Shown here: in pieces, positions 58,363-64,000 of the stretch
How the letters are laid out: the number at the start of each line of letters is the position of its first letter
Position numbering within the stretch: position 1 is the stretch's first letter
Origin: Harmothoe impar
Lineage: Eukaryota > Annelida > Polychaeta > Phyllodocida > Polynoidae
Assembly (NCBI GenBank): GCA_947462335.1
Contig: OX381704.1
Span: 40,862,942 to 40,926,941, forward strand
Direction: 5' to 3'
DNA length: 64,000 nt
Made by a program: the position numbers and the translations under genes
The notes under the pieces: generated by a model
Databases searched by the model: none
The model's input: the letters and a program-made list of their open reading frames with translations, nothing else
What the model was told of the DNA's origin: nothing

Positions 58363-61010
58363 AGGGTGTATACATAGAGGGACATGTTTTAGATATTCTC
58401 TCAAAAACACGAATAGGCAACGAGAAGCACTCTGGATGACAATTATCTAACAGACAGAAAGGGGCACTAATAGCCCTAGCATTGATTTTCGACATGCCAC
58501 CCGGTTAGTCGTCAATTTGCACCTAGCTAAACAACCATGATATCGGTTTCAGCGTGCAAGGACAGCATTGTTCCAAATATCATTTTGACGCGTCCCTAAT
58601 TTAATTCCGTCCCAGAAGATTGATACAGGTGTCAACGAGTCCCACCAGCCAAGTGTCAACTCCTTGTGTCACCGCCCCTTTTTAGGGATCGTGATTCGCG
58701 ATCTGGGGATCGTCCATTGTGCGTTAAACACCATAATCCCGCGCGCCACCCGCGGCGCCCCTTGCCGGAACGCGCGCACACCAGGGGCAGACGACAATTT
58801 GTGTCAATTCATAACAATTTGGGGACGCCGTCGACCGGCAGGTGGGGCGAGCATTGCTGATGTGACAAGATGACGTCCAGCGCAGGGCAGTCTGGTTAAA
58901 TATGGTGGCTGGCAGTGTTGTTAAATGGCGAGGGTACGAGTTGGGGGGCTTCAGAAATTGCAGTGCATTAGGAATGGGTGGGTAGGAGGTGGGAGAGGTC
59001 GGGGGGGGGGGGTTACTCTGGACAGGCAGTAGAAAATGTTATCCAAGAAAGAAAAAACATTTCGAGAGTGCCTCAAGTTACCCTGATGGCCACTGTCCAC
59101 TGAGGAACCCATACATGCTGCCCATACATTTCATACTTAGCGTCGGCTGATTCGAGCCCAGTGGAAGCTGCCCATCACATTTAATGATTGGTGACTACTG
59201 ATGTGCCACTTAGTCTGAATGGTAAACATATAGTAGATAAGATAGTATCAATGGCCCTTGCTATATGTCCATAACAGTTACACGCCACACCGAATGTACC
59301 TGGAGAGACGATTGGCCTTACTCTATCAAGATATATTGACACACATTGCTGATTCATAGGAAAGGCAGATCAAATCAGGATTTAAAAGCAAATCCAAAGC
59401 AAATCCATTTGCTGACAATCACCACAGTCCTGTGTTTTCATCTGCTATCCATTCCACATATAATGTGTTCGAGGTGAATATGATGGAGAAATGAAGAAGA
59501 CAATAAACAATAAGTACCACATAAAAGCAGACGACTTTGGAGCCATCCTGCATGATGACATTGCCCATGTTTATAACACGGGGTTGTGGACGTGGTGCCA
59601 GTGCTGAACTGTGGGTTTGGGTGACTGGGTGGGGTGCCGGAGGGGTGGAAACCTGCAGAGTGGCTGGCGGAACATGGGATGTGGGCGGGCCAGTGAGCCA
59701 ATTAAGTGTATCAGTTTACATGACAGCCCCTGTTTAAATGTGACAATGTAAACTCCTTTTGTTGAGAGAAAAAACACTGGGGTCGGAAGTCAACTCACAG
59801 ATTCCCTTTGTGAGTAACAAAACTGTGATTCCCTGATCGCGAGGTCCAGAGTCACAATGGTCTGATGCGTTTTGTAGTATCAAATGAGAAGCTGGAAAAA
59901 AGAGAACTAAAATAAAACAGGTGTTCTCATAAATAACCACAGTTGAACAGATGATATCAGAATAAACCATTGATGAATTGAATTGAGCAATATTGCATTT
60001 TGTATATTGGTGTGTCTAGTATCTATAAATACATGGAGTTTGTCCGTTATAGCATAGATGTCTTTTGTATATAATATGGTGTATAACTATAAAGCATGCA
60101 AGGGCAAATGATTTGTTCCTGTTGTTTTTACATATATGTACTGGTACCTTTAATTACCCCCCTCCCCGTCACACTTAAGATGTAAAGGATCTCATGCAGG
60201 GATTGACCAAAATACTATACACTTAACAATTTTATTCATCACGTATTAAGTATTAAGTATTAAAGTGAAACCTAATTTGCAACAGTTACATCCTCCTTGC
60301 TGTACCTGAACAGAGAACTAAACCAATACAACAGGGCACACACCATTGAGATGTTAATGGGATTTTACAGAGATTAAATGGAGGCGCAACAGCCCTACCC
60401 CTGCAGGTGACATTGTGCCTTGTGTTGCCAGTTCCCTGCTCGTGTTACGAGTGCTGGTATTGTGTCAGTCACATTGAAACAGTTATGTCAGACATGCTAA
60501 GGGCACGCGCCCAACAAGTCCCCTGTGGAGAAGTGCTTTTACAATGCTGTCACCTTAATCTGACCGTAAACAGCACCCCAAACACACTCCTCCCACCTCG
60601 GCATTGAGCAAAGGTAGCCTTTTGGCCAGGGGACGGGCACTCTTCCACTCCAGTGGTGTAAACTCAATAAAGGTGGGAAGCGGTCTGGAAACAAGCGGTA
60701 AACGTGGTCCAAGTGGCTACCGAGGGAGGGGGGGGGGGTGGGCCTTTGTCAGGTGGGATGGGGACCTGGACCATCTAATGGTGGCTGTGTGGATGAGTGC
60801 CTTGTCGTTTTAGGGTGTGGCTGGCTGGGGGACGAGCTGGGTTATTTCCCTCTATGGGACTGCAGTAGATAGGTATACACTTGTATAAGAACACCCTCCT
60901 ATGGTTGTGTTATGATGTGTGGATATGACCACAGTCGGAAGTCTATACTATACACACAATGCTGAAAGTTGCACAGATAGGGTATATAGAGTTTTCAATA
61001 TGCAGCTTAT
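58363..61010. other. Gene-free stretch
   Basis: 58580-58870 is mixed with CpGs and a GATA-like AGATTGATACAGG. From 59000 on the sequence is ordinary, with G runs at 59001-59011 and 60727-60738. No exon, RNA gene or defined element is visible. Confidence 0.35.
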
Positions 61011-61354
61011 GGCTGTGTCTCACGACCTTGAGCCAATGTTTTTGTCTCTAATCGGGTGCCGTCTCTGACCGGGTGCCGTCTCTGACCAGGTGCCGTCTCT
61101 GACCAGGTGTCAGAAAAAAGGTGTTTTAAAAAGAATTATACTCATGTATATAAGGATTTGTAAAAACGTTATTGCGGTTGTTATACAATTATAATTTCAA
61201 TTAGCCTCCAGCTGTTGGTATTTTGACCTTATCAAGCCAAACCGGTCAGAGACGGCACCCGGTCAGAGACGGCACCCGGTCAGAGACGGCACCCGGTCAG
61301 AGACGGCACCCAGTCAGAGACAAAAACATTGGCCCAAGGTCGTGAGACACAGCC
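61011..61354. mobile_element. 344-bp element with 17-bp modular subterminal repeats
   Basis: The ends GGCTGTGTCTCACGACCTTG and CAAGGTCGTGAGACACAGCC are exact inverses, followed inward by CCAATGTTTTTGTCTCT on each arm. Next comes a run of the 17-bp unit CGGGTGCCGTCTCTGAC: three to four copies at 61052-61111 and four to five inverted copies at 61242-61320. The middle is AT-rich. Flanking TTAT (or CTTATG if one terminal base is shared) is duplicated. Non-coding. Confidence 0.85.
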
Positions 61355-64000
61355 TTATGTTGACGATGGACAATTAAAAGGAAAGACAGCTTTGAATATG
61401 TAACTGGAGATACATATAGCTCTGAAGATGGCATGCAGTTGTCAGTATTTAACCATCTGCACTAAATCTTAATATACAATACAATGTACTAGTATACGTC
61501 CGCATCCAATACATGAACTATAGGTACCTTCACCCCACTTCTTGCCACATGACTGAATAACACCCCAAACACTTAACACATCCTGTGGGTGCCCAGCCGT
61601 GCTGCCCGGGCGTTAGCACAGGTGAGCCCAATGAGGCGCGCACGTGCACAGCAGACAACACTCGGCCATTGAGCTCCTCCTCTTGGACGGCCAGCAAAAT
61701 AATTCTGGCTGAGGCCGAGTGGTTGGGCCTCGTTGAAGGACCTCCCACTGGGCGTTGTGTCTTTCTGTTTGAAAGCCACAACACGTGTGGCAAAACACAA
61801 AGGTAGCATGATCTTTGTCTTTGAAACTCCCTAAATACTAACTAATGCAGTGTCCATAAAGTGTGGTGAAAATGGCAATTGAATGTGTACATATTTTCTG
61901 TGACATGCACCGGATTAATACACGTGTACATACAACTACTGTACCCTTCACACATTACTAGATGATGTATTTGGATCCAGTGTGGATTTATTGAACAACA
62001 GTTTCTGTTCCTTATTTAAAACTGCATGAATATATGCAAACACGTCACTCTGTAATTATTCAGTTGGTACACAATACACATATACATGGACATTGGTACA
62101 CATGGATGTCAAAATAAATTTGATTTTGAAAACACTGTCTGACTTTGAGAGTACTATAGGGAATATCCATTTATAGGGGGAATATAAGTACATTTAACAT
62201 ACTAACATATGGACCAGCTTTTCTTACCACGCATACTTGATGCCAAGTTGGAATTTAGTTTGCAGTGCACGTATAACCTCTACAACTATTAGGACAGCAA
62301 ATGTAAACATGTATGTAACTGACAAAGTTTACCTTTTTTACTACTTTCTCACTCAGTATCTTTTGAAAAAAAAGCAGAGAACTAAAATATTCTGCTCGTC
62401 AGAAACACTTTACACTTTAATGCAACAGTTAACGTTTAAGACAGATTTAATTTACATTCATGAAGAGATTAAAGAAAATTCAAGTAGTCCAATGTTAAAT
62501 CTGGTGACACATAGTGGCAAACCTATTACACCTAAGCTCCTTTATACAGTAGGTGTCAATGGTAGTATCAGGTTGCCTCTAGTCTGTCACAATCCCCGGC
62601 CAAAATATGCCAACTCCAGGTGAATGTAAGGCGTAGAGACCAGCCTTATCATTGATATAATAACCCCTCCCGCCCCTAATGCCTCGCCGTCTCCGCCCCG
62701 CGCCCATCACAGGCCAATATCATAACGTATGCAGAGCCGTCTTCAAGCCAATCAAAGCTGGGGTTTTGGGGTCTGGGCGATCATTGTTGCCCCCTCTGGT
62801 TTCTTTGATGTGTGGCTATAGAGCAGGTATGTGTGGCTGTGTGCAGGGTAGGTGGTGGGCAGGTAGGGTGGGGTGGGGTGGAGGCGACCAGGGCCAGAGA
62901 AGATAGATTCATCAATCCGCCATCAAAACTCAATAGGCCGCTTGGTGAAAGGCCACCCGATGGTAGAGAATGGAGCGGGCCCCGCGCCCGCTGCCCCGCG
63001 CCCGCCTGGGGCCCCGCAGGCATTCGGCGAACCTGATACCCGGCTCACATGGACCTGTTTATCATGGAAATACGAAATTAATTTCACACAAAACCCTGCT
63101 GAAAGGCCAGGCACAGCCAAGCAAAGCAACCGGCAATGGGAGCGCTGTTGTATGGCCCAGCAGTCCCCTGCCGACAGCACCGGCTTGGTCGATCCAGGGG
63201 CCTGAGGGCACACATACTTCCACCCTAGCACTTCTCTATAGTGCACCTCCTGAAAGCCCCTGGATTCCAGACCCTCTATCTGCCACTATACTGCCTCTCC
63301 GCACGCCGACGGCCCCTACAGTCAACTGTGGCCACGGCGAGGGCTTTCAGAGCTTTCAAGTGATCCTCAAAAATCAAGTGTGACTGAAAGGGGCCTGAAG
63401 CGGGTCCCGGTCGGCCCCGAAGTGCAAGGCACTCCAGGCTCTTCATACTGGCCAGTGGTAGAGGAGGGCAAGGAGGACCACAACTCGGGGGCTGATTGAC
63501 TCCTCGTGCCAAAATATAGAATGTATATAACATACACTAAGTGCATGCTGTAGTGAATACACACACGTGCATGCCACTAACAGATTACACGACTACACGC
63601 CAGGTCTAGGGTGAGAAGTAACACTCACAAACCACCAACATCAAGTAGGCACTAGACCAACCAGGCCACTGGATGGCGTCCCGTAGAAGCACACTAAAGG
63701 TACATGGAAAACCGGCTCCGTTTTCATCCTTTCCACTATTTATCTAATAGATTGTCAACTGCAATCAGGTTGTAAACATATGTTGAAATTAGTGTACTCG
63801 ACACGATCAAATGAAGCAACTGCTTATCAACTATGACCCAAGCCCAACAGCTATCATTCTCATGCAGCCAGTTATCTATGTCATAGACTGGTGAAAAGCT
63901 CTGCATGCATGTTCAAGAGTTTGCATGCATGTGCAAGATATTAAAATTCTTCAAAAGTCAGCTTGTAAATATTCATATTAAAAAACTACGCGGTATTTCT
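61355..64000. other. Gene-free right end
   Basis: No exon with supporting motifs or splice sites was found. 62670-63450 is GC-rich with overlapping open frames on both strands, as expected from composition. The last 600 bp are ordinary AT-balanced sequence. Confidence 0.35.

Noticed and set aside
62237..62623. 128-codon frame
   Set aside because: No recognisable domain, low-complexity KKK/YYF content, and no flanking splice sites.
62670..63450. Several overlapping 70-137 codon frames on both strands
   Set aside because: GC-rich composition makes stops rare; no motif, no splice support, no agreement on strand.

Overview
The window is animal nuclear DNA, most likely from a marine invertebrate. 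Genes are split by GT-AG introns of 89 bp to about 3.7 kb. Two genes are recognisable animal orthologs (CCDC97 and COX20), and the spaces between genes are packed with small inverted-repeat elements, minisatellites and homopolymer G/C runs. I cannot name the species. An invertebrate deuterostome is a guess from general look only.

Left third (1-20.3 kb): a small host gene island holding CCDC97 on the minus strand (four exons), COX20 on the plus strand (three coding exons) and a 762-aa zinc-finger plus short-chain-dehydrogenase fusion protein (three exons). All junctions were rebuilt from the sequence and are phase-consistent. The island is bracketed by two inverted copies of a 487-bp repeat (1-487 and 19856-20342).

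Middle third (20.9-43.5 kb): a very large mobile-element-like locus of the Helitron/Helentron class. Its main gene reads, after splicing, as a ~2617-aa protein: N-terminal cysteine-protease-like domain, basic low-complexity region, Cys-rich/DUF6570-like region, HUH replication initiator with two tyrosines, Pif1-type helicase, AP-endonuclease-like domain, and four C2H2 zinc fingers added through an 89-bp intron. About 5 kb downstream on the same strand is a five-exon gene for a 438-aa RPA-like (OB-fold) protein. Inside its first intron lies an intact 229-codon ORF with an internally duplicated domain that faintly resembles PC4, a single-strand DNA binder. Protease, initiator, helicase, endonuclease, zinc fingers, RPA-like protein and the nested ORF together look like an expanded rolling-circle replication kit. 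The coding exons are open, while introns and spacers are crowded with copies of a TACCGTAAAACCTC-ended element.

Right third (43.5-64 kb): I find no convincing coding gene. It holds a 405-bp tandem duplication, a ~130-bp satellite with a nested MITE, an 813-bp GTGTGTT/AACACAC element, a 43-bp perfect hairpin and a modular 344-bp TIR element. Between these are less repetitive blocks with homeodomain-, TEAD-, RBPJ- and ETS-like sites that may be regulatory. A GC-rich segment near 53.6-54.0 kb looks like a promoter.
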